Shown piece by piece: positions 7,768 through 15,810 of a stretch of DNA of 20,584 nucleotides. This stretch comes from a virus, in the IMG/VR virus record IMGVR_UViG_3300035698_016649, positions 1-20,584 of that record; one strand, 5' to 3'. How positions within the stretch are numbered: position 1 is the first letter of the stretch; each line of letters starts with the position of its first letter. The notes under the pieces are model-generated. The model was not told where the DNA came from. It ran no database searches and was given only the letters and a program-made list of their open reading frames with translations. Position numbers and translations under genes: made by a program.

Positions 7768-9101
7768 TTTAAATTCTCCAATAATTCTTCAAGGTTTTCA
7801 CAATGTTTTGCTACGCCTTTTGATTGTATTAAATCTTTTTGAGATCCTGTATAATTATTTTTAGAAATTAAATCATATAGTCTTTTAGATTGTTCAGTTT
7901 CTCCAGGTTTATATGTTAATTTTCTTTTTATACTTTCATTAAATATCGTTCTTGCTAAATGTTCTATTTGTTCTAAACTAAATCTAATGTGTTCTCCAGT
8001 TTCTTTTAATTCATACCATTTAAAAACTTCCTTTAAATCTGTTTCTAATTGATTATCAGTAGGAGTATTTGGATTATAATCTATAGGGCTTTTTAAGTCA
8101 CTTAAATCCTGTAAAAAAACTACTTGAGGACTAAATGTCAAAAAGGTTTCTGGTGTTTCTATTTTTTTAGGTTTTAGAAGTTTCTCAAAGGTAAAATCAT
8201 ATGCAAATAATAATTTTCGATCTCCCCACCATCTTTGTCTTTCATCTTCTGTTATTTTATGTTTGCTTTTTAATTCTTTAAATCTAGATAATGAAACTGC
8301 TTTTGGATTCTTTAAAACAATCAATCCATAACAATGATCTCCACCAGTTAAATATAATTTTTTATCTACCATATCTTCGTATAATTTATCTTTAATTATT
8401 AACTTTTTATTACCAAACCATAAAAACTTTGCTTGTGCTGGTGTTAAACATAATCCCTCTCTAGATTCTGTAAGATAAGATCCTGAAATTAATGAAAAGT
8501 TTATACCTTCTTGTACTAATTCAAGTTTAGCCACGCCTTTCCATGTTTTAAGAATATCTTCTTGGTCTGATAGTATGTAAATTTTCTTTACATGTTTTTC
8601 TTGTAATGTTTGTATGTTTTCTTCATTAGAAATAATAAAATCAACATGATCTAAATACTTTTCAGATTCTATTGGTAACTCAAAAAGCGTATCTGCCCAC
8701 ACTAAACTGTTTTCTATTCTATATCCTACTCCATCTTTAATTTCAAAAGGCACAATCATACTTTCTTGTAATTTAAAAGAAGAATAAGGTTCGATAGTTA
8801 TAAAATTCAATTTTTCGTCTATTTCTTTTTGAACGCTTTCTTCGCAATAGATTGGTATATTTTGATCCTCTTTCCACTCACAAAAATCTTTAATTCCTGT
8901 TACTGAAGAAGAATTAGTTATTAAAACTGCATTAATATTCTTTGGAGAGATACCTATTTTTTCTATGGATTCCTTAAAGTTTTCATTAAGATTTATTAAA
9001 AAATTCTTACCTCTATAGTTAACTAAACCACTAGAGGTTATTCTTTTTTTTTCAGAAACACTTTCAGATAAGTGTCCCATGTTTAGGATATATAATTGCA
9101 A
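7764..9101 (-). CDS. Degenerate metallo-beta-lactamase-fold protein with C-terminal WW(G) domain
   Basis: 445 residues. The N-terminal ~210 residues follow the metallo-beta-lactamase pattern: MQLYILNMGH start, NAVLITNSS at residues 57-65, a YRIENSLVWADT strand, and later DFIISNE. The metal motif HxHxDH that should follow ALIT is replaced by NSSSVTG (63-69), so zinc hydrolysis is unlikely. Residues ~236-305 form a second domain (GGDHCYGLIVL, then ITEDERQRWWGD) that resembles PUA/ASCH-like modules in viral structural loci; this match is weak. The C-terminal ~100 residues are helical. I chose the TTG start at 9101 because AGGTGA lies 6 bases upstream and the usual MBL start follows; the alternative ATG is at 9080. 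The gene sits right after the portal, where many tailed viruses keep a head-maturation protease. Confidence 0.65.
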   Translation of the reverse strand: MQLYILNMGHLSESVSEKKRITSSGLVNYRGKNFLINLNENFKESIEKIGISPKNINAVLITNSSSVTGIKDFCEWKEDQNIPIYCEESVQKEIDEKLNFITIEPYSSFKLQESMIVPFEIKDGVGYRIENSLVWADTLFELPIESEKYLDHVDFIISNEENIQTLQEKHVKKIYILSDQEDILKTWKGVAKLELVQEGINFSLISGSYLTESREGLCLTPAQAKFLWFGNKKLIIKDKLYEDMVDKKLYLTGGDHCYGLIVLKNPKAVSLSRFKELKSKHKITEDERQRWWGDRKLLFAYDFTFEKLLKPKKIETPETFLTFSPQVVFLQDLSDLKSPIDYNPNTPTDNQLETDLKEVFKWYELKETGEHIRFSLEQIEHLARTIFNESIKRKLTYKPGETEQSKRLYDLISKNNYTGSQKDLIQSKGVAKHCENLEELLENLK

Positions 9102-9111
9102 AGTAAATCAC

Positions 9112-10365
9112 CTAAAGTATTGCAGGGAATTCTTCCATCTTTTTAATCATTTCAATTAGTGCTGGATTATCAGGAGCAATTATGCCTGCGTCTACATATG
9201 ACAAAAGTCTATCTGCTTTTGCAGTTAATTCTTCTACACCGATAGGGCCCCATTGGAATTTTGGGTATGTTGAAAATCCTTCTAAAGTTGAAATTCTTCT
9301 AAATATCTGCATTTCAATTGTTTTTGAAGTTCTAGAAATTATGTCTTTTAAACTTAACTCAAATAACTGATTCATTTTATCAAGTATTGAACGATTTAAG
9401 TCTCCTCCTCTACCTGTAGCATATGGCTTAGGAATACCCATTCCTGAAATTACATCATCTCCAAAATACTCTAAAAAGTCTTTTAAAGATGCTGGATTCT
9501 TTGCTTCAAGAACATCTAATTTTACGTGATAAGGTATTGCAATTTCTGTACTATAAACTGCCTTTTTCAAATTTGCTAAAATGCTTTTAATTTTTTCTGG
9601 TGAAGGTTCGTGATTTAAATCTCCTACTGTAGCATATCGTATTGGAAATAAAGTTGAATGTGCTTTTTCCCCATAATCTCTTTCTAAATTTAATTGTGTT
9701 ATAATATCATGATAAGAAGGTTCAATAAGACCAATTCCATAAAATCCCTCTCCAACAGTATACATCTTAAGATGTGCTACATTTTCTGGAGGAAGAAAAA
9801 TCTGATTGGATTCAAGTTTTACTATTTCTGGAAGTCCTGTTTGTTGTGGAGTTATTTGCATTTGTTGTGCTTCATAAGGCAAGGTTTGAACGAACCCTAA
9901 AGGTCTTCCAAATCTATCTAACGCAATACTTTCCCCTTTTGTTTTTGCATAATCTATTTTTTTAGGATCAATCAACGCAAGATCTACAATTTTATCGCCT
10001 GTAGCATTATAAATTAACTCAATATACGCTTCTCCATAAATACATTGATAACGGAATATTTGATCTAATAAATCATCCCATGTAGATTCATCACCAACAA
10101 AACCAATATTTGCTAAAAAAGCATTAAAGTAGCTAAGTACCTTTTTATCTTTACAAACTAATTCTGGGCTTCCGCTTAAAATAGTTTGAACAATTTTGTT
10201 AGTAGCATTAAATACAAGTGGGCTTTCATAATAGCATCCTTCAAGTTCAGAACGAGCTATTCGTGGACGGAGTGGTGTTGATTTTTTTGATTTAGGTTTT
10301 CCTTCAGGTTTTTCTTCTAATTCATACGTTGAATTTATCCCAAATAACTGGGACATTATTTTCAT
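9112..10365 (-). CDS. Phage portal protein
   Basis: 417 residues, typical of HK97/SPP1-type portals. Visible portal features are a charged, Pro-rich N-terminus, NKIVQTILSG, a FRYQCIYGEAYIEL segment (~108-121) followed by IDPKKI, EHVxH-like NVAHLKMY, a GIGLIEPSYHDI helix, the FGDDVISGMGIPKPYATGRG region, and a C-terminal helical stem. It forms the dodecameric ring through which the terminase packs DNA. The ATG at 10365 lies 28 bases after a TATA box and lacks a ribosome site, so its transcript may begin leaderless while upstream read-through also reaches it. Ten bases separate its stop from the next gene. Confidence 0.93.
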   Translation of the reverse strand: MKIMSQLFGINSTYELEEKPEGKPKSKKSTPLRPRIARSELEGCYYESPLVFNATNKIVQTILSGSPELVCKDKKVLSYFNAFLANIGFVGDESTWDDLLDQIFRYQCIYGEAYIELIYNATGDKIVDLALIDPKKIDYAKTKGESIALDRFGRPLGFVQTLPYEAQQMQITPQQTGLPEIVKLESNQIFLPPENVAHLKMYTVGEGFYGIGLIEPSYHDIITQLNLERDYGEKAHSTLFPIRYATVGDLNHEPSPEKIKSILANLKKAVYSTEIAIPYHVKLDVLEAKNPASLKDFLEYFGDDVISGMGIPKPYATGRGGDLNRSILDKMNQLFELSLKDIISRTSKTIEMQIFRRISTLEGFSTYPKFQWGPIGVEELTAKADRLLSYVDAGIIAPDNPALIEMIKKMEEFPAIL

Positions 10366-10387
10366 AGTAATAGTATTAGTAGCACTC

Positions 10388-10399
10388 CTATATAAAAAT
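10388..10399 (-). promoter_or_regulatory. Promoter of the portal gene
   Basis: The minus strand reads TTTTTATATAGG, centred 28 bases before the portal ATG at 10365, which is the spacing expected for a leaderless archaeal start. A second TATA-like stretch (GGATTTTATAAAAAA, about 10404-10416) lies just upstream. This is the only sizeable gap between the terminase and fibre halves of the operon. Confidence 0.6.
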
Positions 10400-10435
10400 T
10401 TGCTTTTTTATAAAATCCAAACCCTTAAAAATTAT

Positions 10436-10882
10436 TTATTTTGCTCTACTTTGTTGAACTATTCTTGGAAGTTCTTCTTTAATTAAATAATATGCTAATC
10501 CATATGCTAAGAAAGTATACCAACTAAATTTCACATTTAAAAATATGTAAAATACATAGTTAATCATAATACCATAAGAACCAGCTAATAACCAAAATGC
10601 TTTCCAATCCCTAGCACTTTGTCGTACTTTTGTACTCTTTTTGAATTTAGCAAACCTATGTTTTAAAGTAATTTTCCTCTTTTTAGATTTTGCTTTAGGT
10701 ATTTTTTTCTTCTTAGGAATTTTGGGTTTCTCTTCTAATTTTATTGGAAGTTCTCTAGAACATCCACCATCTTCAAAAGAATAATCCCAATCATATAAAA
10801 CTCCAAATTTAATTAAAGTCTTTCTAACTTTATACTTTAATTGTGCCCATTTATATTTAATTTTTTTAATAAGCGATGTCAT
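10436..10882 (-). CDS. Small basic membrane protein
   Basis: 148 residues. The first ~90 are very basic, with a PKKKKIPKAKSKKRK tract at about 56-70. Two hydrophobic segments follow at ~93-113 (FWLLAGSYGIMINYVFYIFL) and ~117-135 (WYTFLAYGLAYYLI), then a short charged tail. It overlaps the terminase gene by 17 bases. Size and topology would allow a holin-like or membrane-docking role, but the long basic soluble part is not typical of holins. I do not recognise the family. Confidence 0.72.
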   Translation of the reverse strand: MTSLIKKIKYKWAQLKYKVRKTLIKFGVLYDWDYSFEDGGCSRELPIKLEEKPKIPKKKKIPKAKSKKRKITLKHRFAKFKKSTKVRQSARDWKAFWLLAGSYGIMINYVFYIFLNVKFSWYTFLAYGLAYYLIKEELPRIVQQSRAK

Positions 10883-12239
10883 CTAATACTTCCCTCCTAG
10901 CAACAATTTCTCTTGCTGCCATTGCTAATGATACTACCATATCATCGTGAGCTGCAGAAGACATATAGGTTTCACGACCAGTTGCAGTCTTCCCTTTACC
11001 AAATGCAGTTAATTCTTTATATAGTTGATCTATTATTTGTTGAGTTCTTTCCGAATCTGGGTTATAAGGTATGATTAAATTTCCAGATTCCACTAATCTT
11101 TTTAAATTTAGTAATAAATCTATTCTATTTCTAGATTCAAAATTTTGTCCTCGTACTGGTAAAAATTTAGTTCTTAAACTTTGTAAAATTGATTGTCCAA
11201 ACTGAGTTTCATCAACTACAATTTTTTCGTAATTAAAAAGACCATGTAAATCTTCTATATGTTGTTCTTGCGCATCTAAACTCATTCCTCTCATCCTATC
11301 AACTTGTTTAATAATTACTTTACCATCTGGTTTTTTAGCTAAAGTTGTAAATACACTATAATCTCCTTTTTTAGATACTGCAAAATCTACTCCTAAGAAA
11401 TATAATTCATCTAATTCTGGTTCAGAACTTAATGACATTTCTTTATTAAAACACTCTAATACATCATTCGGCATATATAGTGATTCTTCAACGGCAATAG
11501 GTTTACACAGATATTCTCTTTCATAAGCACTAGTTCCTACATTATCTTTAATTTGTGATAATTTCTTTTCATTAAAAACGGAAGGATAAATTGCTACCCC
11601 TTCTGGAGTAACTGCAGGATACACCCTAGTAGTAAATCCTTTTCTTGTAGCTAATTTTTGCATTAAATCTACTTCTGAAAGCGGAGTAGAAATTGCTACA
11701 ACTGTGCCATCTTTTCTTTGCGCTCTAGTCATAACGAACCGATCAAAAATCTCTGCGGGTTGACATTCTGCTGCTTCATCTATTAGAATAAAATTAACGT
11801 GTAATCCTTTAACTGTATGTTTCTCTGCATTATATGGTCTAACATAAATTTTAACTCCATTATCTAAATTAACTTGAATTGCAGACCATTGTTTTTCTCG
11901 ATCCGCAGACTTAAGTTTTCGTAAAGTATCTGATTCTGAAATTGTATCTTTAATTCTTTCTAAAAGCATTTTAGATTGAGTCATAGAACTTGAAACAATT
12001 AATGCTTCCCATTTTGGAGTAAATAAAGCCTTCCATAATACATAAACAATACCCAAAATTGTAGATTTACCAGAACCAGTAAATGCCGTAATAGCTACGT
12101 TTTTATTTTGTTCTACTAATTCCACCCATTCTTGGTGAAATGGTTCTATTTTTATATCTCCAGGAATTGCATTTTCAGCAAAGAATTTAAAGGAACTTCG
12201 ACATTTAGTTATAAACATTATTTGATCTTCTTGATTCAT
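10866..12239 (-). CDS. terL: Terminase large subunit (ATPase-nuclease)
   Basis: 457 residues and intact. The N-terminal packaging ATPase has Walker A AFTGSGKST (52-60), Walker B with catalytic glutamate ILIDEAAE (151-158) and a coupling motif AISTP (182-186). The C-terminal RNase H-like nuclease has acidic residues at LGVDFA (D285), VVDETQ (D343) and AAHDDMV (D432/D433). It drives ATP-dependent packaging through the portal and cuts the concatemer. The ATG overlaps the transporter stop as ATGA. No clear small terminase subunit is next to it; the 77-residue zinc protein upstream is too unlike known small subunits to propose firmly. Confidence 0.96.
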   Translation of the reverse strand: MNQEDQIMFITKCRSSFKFFAENAIPGDIKIEPFHQEWVELVEQNKNVAITAFTGSGKSTILGIVYVLWKALFTPKWEALIVSSSMTQSKMLLERIKDTISESDTLRKLKSADREKQWSAIQVNLDNGVKIYVRPYNAEKHTVKGLHVNFILIDEAAECQPAEIFDRFVMTRAQRKDGTVVAISTPLSEVDLMQKLATRKGFTTRVYPAVTPEGVAIYPSVFNEKKLSQIKDNVGTSAYEREYLCKPIAVEESLYMPNDVLECFNKEMSLSSEPELDELYFLGVDFAVSKKGDYSVFTTLAKKPDGKVIIKQVDRMRGMSLDAQEQHIEDLHGLFNYEKIVVDETQFGQSILQSLRTKFLPVRGQNFESRNRIDLLLNLKRLVESGNLIIPYNPDSERTQQIIDQLYKELTAFGKGKTATGRETYMSSAAHDDMVVSLAMAAREIVARREVLDDIAY

Positions 12240-13411
12240 TTTTTACCTCTTTTAGTTATGTAATATGTTAAAGCCATAGTTGCAGATGCAACAAAAGAAA
12301 GCGCGGCCCAAACAAAAAATACATTATTCCAACTTCCCGATGTTTCTAACACTAAATATGGAACAAGAATCATAATAATTGCAGTACCAATATAACCCAT
12401 TCCATCTATAAATCCTGTAGATGCTGCAACAATGCCTTCTTTTTGTAATCTGCTAGGATAAGTTGTTACTAAAAAAACATGGGGGCCATATAAAAAAGCA
12501 CTACTCAATAATACTAACAAAGTTGCATAAAGTCCTGTTGTAAATGGGAAAAAAATCCATGTAATACCCATAAGAGCTAAAAATATAATGCTAATTAATT
12601 CTTTTCTCTTAGTAAATTTATTATAAATTAATGTGCCTATTACTCCTGCAATAGGAATAAATATTATTTTTAAACTAACGAATCCAAAATCTGCAATTGC
12701 AAAATTACCTTTGAAAATATAATATGTAAAAAGCCAAGTCATAACACCATAACGAACCATATTTAAAAACATTAATGAAAACCCACTAAGTACAATTGGT
12801 AAATTTAACGTTTTTTTAATTTGTTTTTTAATTGCTTGCTTTGCCTTTTGTTTTATTTGTGGTTTTGTAAAATAAAGTAATACTCCTCTAAAAATTAAGA
12901 AGAAACTAGCTACAAAGAATCCTGCACGCCACCCAAACATAGCTACTGCAAATGCAGAAACTAACCAAGCAAGAGAATTACCAACTTGGTATGAACAACC
13001 AAGAATAGTTGCATATTTATCTCTCTTTTCTTTTGTTTTATGCAACAAAGAATTTGCTCTAACTATAGATGACCAACCCATAGATTGAAAAAATCCATCA
13101 AAGGTTTCTAAAATCAACAACATTATAAAAAAACTACCTAACCAACCCATAACAAAATTAGCTAAACCAGATAAAATTATTCCCACCACAATATATAAAT
13201 AAGGATTAAATCTTTCTGAAATTTGTCCATGTAAAAATTGACCAATTGCGTATGCAGCCATAAACCCTAAAGAAACTAACCCAAAATTATACAAAGTTAA
13301 ATCTTTGTAAGTAAGAAGTAACGCTGGAATGACTATTCCTAAATTAACTTTTCCAAAATAAAAGATTGCGTAAGTAGTCCATAAATTCCAAAATTGTTTA
13401 TTTGATTTCAT
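12236..13411 (-). CDS. MFS transporter, organophosphate:phosphate antiporter (GlpT/UhpT)-like
   Basis: 391 residues with about twelve hydrophobic spans. The sequence follows the OPA branch of the major facilitator superfamily: FYFGKVNLGIVIPALL in span 1, GQFLHGQISERFNP between spans 2 and 3, a MGWSS segment, GWRAGFF, VRYGVMTW in span 7, and YGPHVFL with STGFIDGMGYIGTA in the C-terminal half. In GlpT two arginines, in spans 1 and 7, bind the phosphate. Here the equivalents look like K21 and R220, so a basic pair is kept. The gene overlaps the cytidylyltransferase gene by 14 bases and the terminase gene by 4, so it is truly within the virion operon. Likely role: import of a phosphorylated three-carbon or sugar compound in exchange for phosphate. 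The substrate is inferred. Confidence 0.8.
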   Translation of the reverse strand: MKSNKQFWNLWTTYAIFYFGKVNLGIVIPALLLTYKDLTLYNFGLVSLGFMAAYAIGQFLHGQISERFNPYLYIVVGIILSGLANFVMGWLGSFFIMLLILETFDGFFQSMGWSSIVRANSLLHKTKEKRDKYATILGCSYQVGNSLAWLVSAFAVAMFGWRAGFFVASFFLIFRGVLLYFTKPQIKQKAKQAIKKQIKKTLNLPIVLSGFSLMFLNMVRYGVMTWLFTYYIFKGNFAIADFGFVSLKIIFIPIAGVIGTLIYNKFTKRKELISIIFLALMGITWIFFPFTTGLYATLLVLLSSAFLYGPHVFLVTTYPSRLQKEGIVAASTGFIDGMGYIGTAIIMILVPYLVLETSGSWNNVFFVWAALSFVASATMALTYYITKRGKK

Positions 13412-13811
13412 TTTTTATCTTTTGTTTTATTTTTGTAGAAGATTGCATTGAATAATATGGTAAAATTACTACTTCTCCACCCCAAATACTTACAAGATCT
13501 TTAGAATTCGCTACATCTTCTGAACTGTGACTTTCAGATTCTATTAAAATGCTTGGATGTAATACTTTTATATTCGTATTAGGTAAATAAGTTTCTTGAG
13601 GAATTGCTAAGTCAACACATTTTAAATTAGTAATAAGTTCTAATCTTTCTTCAAAACAAATATGTGGTTTAGGTTTCTTTTCCATAACTGCTTCATCAGT
13701 TAAAACACCAACAACTAATTTATCTCCTAAGCTTTTTGCTTTCTCTAAGTATTTCAAATGTCCAATATGGAGAATATCTCCACACACATAAGTATAAACT
13801 AATTTGTTCAT
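13398..13811 (-). CDS. Cytidylyltransferase (TagD / choline-phosphate type)
   Basis: 137 residues, the usual length for a single-domain nucleotidyltransferase. It has the N-terminal HIGH motif (residues 15-18, in GDILHIGHLKYLEKAKSLGD), the VGVLTDEAVMEKKPKP stretch of the glycerol-3-phosphate and choline/ethanolamine-phosphate cytidylyltransferases, FEERLELI, and a late SSTKI segment in place of the normal RTxGISTT. The arginine of that last motif is missing, which may change substrate or lower activity. Expected reaction: CTP plus a phospho-alcohol gives a CDP-alcohol and pyrophosphate. It starts 1 base after the upstream stop and overlaps the transporter gene downstream, fitting a shared substrate. 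An archaeal FAD synthetase (RibL-like) activity is the main alternative. Confidence 0.82.
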   Translation of the reverse strand: MNKLVYTYVCGDILHIGHLKYLEKAKSLGDKLVVGVLTDEAVMEKKPKPHICFEERLELITNLKCVDLAIPQETYLPNTNIKVLHPSILIESESHSSEDVANSKDLVSIWGGEVVILPYYSMQSSTKIKQKIKNEIK

Positions 13812-13812
13812 T

Positions 13813-14046
13813 TTAAGTTTTAGGTCCGGGTTTCTGAAATTTTAAGTTCGGGTTTGGTGGCATTATGTGTGTTTCTGTTATTACTTTTTGAGGATGAGAT
13901 GTTAAAATATTTCGTTTCATAAAATATTCATAATGTTCAAGACAAAGGCCAATTACCTCGCCTGTACGTTTCAAAACAGCTCGCTCTGTACCTGGTAAAA
14001 TACAATTTTTCCATTTACATTGAGTACTTCTGGCAGTTGGAACCAT
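13813..14046 (-). CDS. Small zinc-binding protein (unknown)
   Basis: 77 residues. A putative metal site is formed by CKWKNC (near residue 10) and CLEHYEYF (near residue 34), a C-x4-C...C-x2-H pattern. The C-terminal 25 residues are Pro-rich and basic. The ATG overlaps the sulfotransferase stop as TAATG. Size, charge and position three genes before the terminase would fit a DNA-binding regulator or packaging factor, but I do not recognise the family. Confidence 0.68.
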   Translation of the reverse strand: MVPTARSTQCKWKNCILPGTERAVLKRTGEVIGLCLEHYEYFMKRNILTSHPQKVITETHIMPPNPNLKFQKPGPKT

Positions 14047-14831
14047 TATAGTTCTACTCCCACCTTCAAGGCCCTTTTAGCAAGAGATTCTTTATCCCAT
14101 TCTATAGCTTCGATCATTTCTGAAATTTGATCTCTATCTTTATCGAATAACATTACTCCAAAATCCTGCTTATTTACTATATTTGTATCTATTGTAAGTT
14201 TTTCTGGTGTATAACCTATAAATTCTAACAATTCTTTCAGTTTATCAGGGTTATATGTTAATTCTGATAAATCAATTTCAAAGAACTTATTCTTTGTATA
14301 TTTTTGTTTATAGTATTCAATTCTAGTATATGCCTCGTGAATATACCATAATCTAGTACCATGTAAACCAAATGGTTTATATCTAGGAAAATCTATAATA
14401 TTTCTAGGATATGTTGGATCCAAATACCATAACCATTGATTTTCTATTTTTGCTAAGTCAAACCTTTTGTGATAACTATGTATAATATCAAAAAATTCTC
14501 TTTGTAATACAATTATTTTTAAATCTTCTGGTTTAAAGGCTTCAAAGATGTATGAAAGTCCTACGTGTAATAACATTGGATTAATTTCTACATAGTAGTC
14601 ACATTCTATACTTTTTATATCTTTTATTTTTTGTTCCCAAAACTTTTTTGCCAATTCGTCTGTATTAAAATTATATGACAATAATGTAGAAAGATCTGGT
14701 ATCTCTTTTCCAAAATTTAAACCTCTTTCTTGAAAATGAGTTTTTTCTTTAGGTAAATTCAAATTTAAAACATGTCCTAAATATCCTGTACCACTTCTTC
14801 CAGCACCCAAACAGAAAATATATTTTGTCAT
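14046..14831 (-). CDS. PAPS-dependent sulfotransferase
   Basis: 261 residues from the chosen start. LGAGRSGTGYL (residues 8-18) is the 5'-phosphosulfate loop that binds PAPS. LKIIVLQREFFDIIHSY (~104-120) carries the 3'-phosphate-binding arginine (R111) and serine (S119) of cytosolic and Golgi-type sulfotransferases. The frame is open upstream to 14933, but that would overlap the opposite-strand gene and promoter. A TATA box centred 26 bases before 14831 makes this ATG the leaderless start. It should transfer sulfate to a hydroxyl or amine, most likely on a glycan or protein. It heads the late operon, followed by TAATG overlap with the next gene. A virus-encoded sulfotransferase is uncommon. 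The host must supply PAPS, as no PAPS synthase is seen. Confidence 0.83.
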   Translation of the reverse strand: MTKYIFCLGAGRSGTGYLGHVLNLNLPKEKTHFQERGLNFGKEIPDLSTLLSYNFNTDELAKKFWEQKIKDIKSIECDYYVEINPMLLHVGLSYIFEAFKPEDLKIIVLQREFFDIIHSYHKRFDLAKIENQWLWYLDPTYPRNIIDFPRYKPFGLHGTRLWYIHEAYTRIEYYKQKYTKNKFFEIDLSELTYNPDKLKELLEFIGYTPEKLTIDTNIVNKQDFGVMLFDKDRDQISEMIEAIEWDKESLAKRALKVGVEL

Positions 14832-14850
14832 GTCTATAAAATTGTTTCCA

Positions 14851-14862
14851 CCTTTTATATAA
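14851..14862 (-). promoter_or_regulatory. Late-operon promoter (sulfotransferase, leaderless)
   Basis: The minus strand reads TTATATAAAAGG, centred 26 bases upstream of the ATG at 14831. The predicted transcript starts at or next to the ATG. It faces away from the plus-strand promoter about 30 bases to its right. Confidence 0.7.
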
Positions 14863-14883
14863 TCACTCCATAAAAATAAATAT

Positions 14884-14902
14884 ACCGAAAAGTATATAAA
14901 AG
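14884..14902 (+). promoter_or_regulatory. Promoter of the plus-strand operon (BRE + TATA)
   Basis: ACCGAAAAGTATATAAAAG contains a purine-rich BRE (CCGAAA) directly before a TATA box centred 29 bases ahead of the ATG at 14924. The same CCGAAA-G-ATATAAA arrangement occurs at 20491-20507. Confidence 0.75.
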
Positions 14903-14923
14903 ATAGAGAATAACATATATTTA

Positions 14924-15133
14924 ATGGCCACAATCAAGATTAGAACTAAAAGAACTTCTAGAAATCGGGCTGAAGAGTCATTAGAAAAATCATTAATTGA
15001 ATGCCCTTTGTGTAATAAAAAAATTAAGAAAAGATTTTTAAAAGAACATTATGATTATTCGCATTCGGAAAACCTTGAGTTTCTTGAATACAAAGAACTC
15101 ATATACCTTAAAAAAAAGGAGGAATTAAAATGA
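14924..15133 (+). CDS. Small C2H2 zinc-finger protein
   Basis: 69 residues, very basic at the N-terminus (KIRTKRTSRNR). One C2H2-like finger, CPLCNKKIKKRFLKEHYDYSH (C-x2-C-x11-H-x4-H), is centred on residue 38. First gene of the plus-strand operon, with a leaderless start. Likely a DNA- or RNA-binding regulator; archaeal viruses commonly carry such proteins. The stop overlaps the next ATG. Confidence 0.8.
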   Translation: MATIKIRTKRTSRNRAEESLEKSLIECPLCNKKIKKRFLKEHYDYSHSENLEFLEYKELIYLKKKEELK

Positions 15134-15444
15134 AAATGTCAAAAATTAAAGATAGATTAGATTCATTAGAGCACACATTAGAAAACTTTCGCATAATTTT
15201 AGAATCTTATTGCGATGAAATTAATTCGATAACTGAAAGGTTGGCGAAATTAGAAGGAAAAACAAAAACTTCACCTAAGAAAGTAGAAGGATATATTGAA
15301 GAATTAAAAGAAGATCCAAAAGTTGAAGAAATAATAGATGATATTGCTGAAGAAGATGCAAAAGAAGTTTTAGAAGAACAAAAGCAGGTTTTAGAGGAAA
15401 AACCTAAACCTAAACCTAAAAAGAAAACAACTAAAAAGAAGTGA
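15130..15444 (+). CDS. Coiled-coil protein with Lys/Pro tail
   Basis: 104 residues. Residues ~5-45 have heptad spacing (IKDRLDSLEHTLENFRIILE), so a coiled coil is likely. A Glu-rich middle follows, then a PKPKPKKKTTKKK tail. A strong GGAGG at 15118-15122 precedes the ATG at 15130. Probably an oligomeric DNA- or RNA-associated protein; the family is not recognised. Confidence 0.72.
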   Translation: MKMSKIKDRLDSLEHTLENFRIILESYCDEINSITERLAKLEGKTKTSPKKVEGYIEELKEDPKVEEIIDDIAEEDAKEVLEEQKQVLEEKPKPKPKKKTTKKK

Positions 15445-15450
15445 TAAATC

Positions 15451-15810
15451 ATGTCGGAAGAAAAAGAATCAGATATTACAGTATCTTATGTTAGAAAAGT
15501 GAATACTGGGCAGTATGAAAATGCTGAATTACGAGCAACCGCAAGAGCATTTATTACAACAAATCCGCCTACATATTCAGAACATAAAGAAATATTAAAT
15601 AATTTATGTGATGAAGTAATTGACGTAGTACATAAGAAACTAGAGGAAGCAACAGGACAACCATTAAAAAAGGTTAGTTTACCAAAACTACAAAAACCAG
15701 TAAATTCAATTATTGTTAAACCTAAAGATGTGCCTCCAGCAGAAGGTGGAATAGAAGAACTTATTAAAAAAGTTCAAAGCTTTAAAAAATTAAGTTTAGG
15801 TGATTTATAA
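15451..15810 (+). CDS. Conserved hypothetical (KVNxGxYEN-type)
   Basis: 119 residues. The N-terminus, VSYVRKVNTGQYENAELRA, resembles a short beta-strand signature (KxNxGxYE) seen in small phage proteins found near replication genes; function unknown to me. A helical middle (NLCDEVIDVVHKKLEEA) and a Pro-rich linker with a short C-terminal helix follow. It begins 6 bases after the previous stop, with a GTGAT that could pair with archaeal 16S rRNA. Confidence 0.7.
   Translation: MSEEKESDITVSYVRKVNTGQYENAELRATARAFITTNPPTYSEHKEILNNLCDEVIDVVHKKLEEATGQPLKKVSLPKLQKPVNSIIVKPKDVPPAEGGIEELIKKVQSFKKLSLGDL

Noticed and set aside
9182-9965. Plus-strand ORFs of 62-68 residues opposite the portal gene
   Set aside because: They lie antisense to a clearly recognised portal gene and lack ribosome sites or family features.
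14832-14933. N-terminal 34-residue extension of the sulfotransferase
   Set aside because: It would cross the divergent promoters and overlap the opposite-strand gene; a TATA box 26 bases before 14831 fixes the shorter start.
15403-15421. CCTAAA triple repeat resembling a telomere-like sequence
   Set aside because: It is an in-frame Lys-Pro codon run in the tail of the coiled-coil protein.
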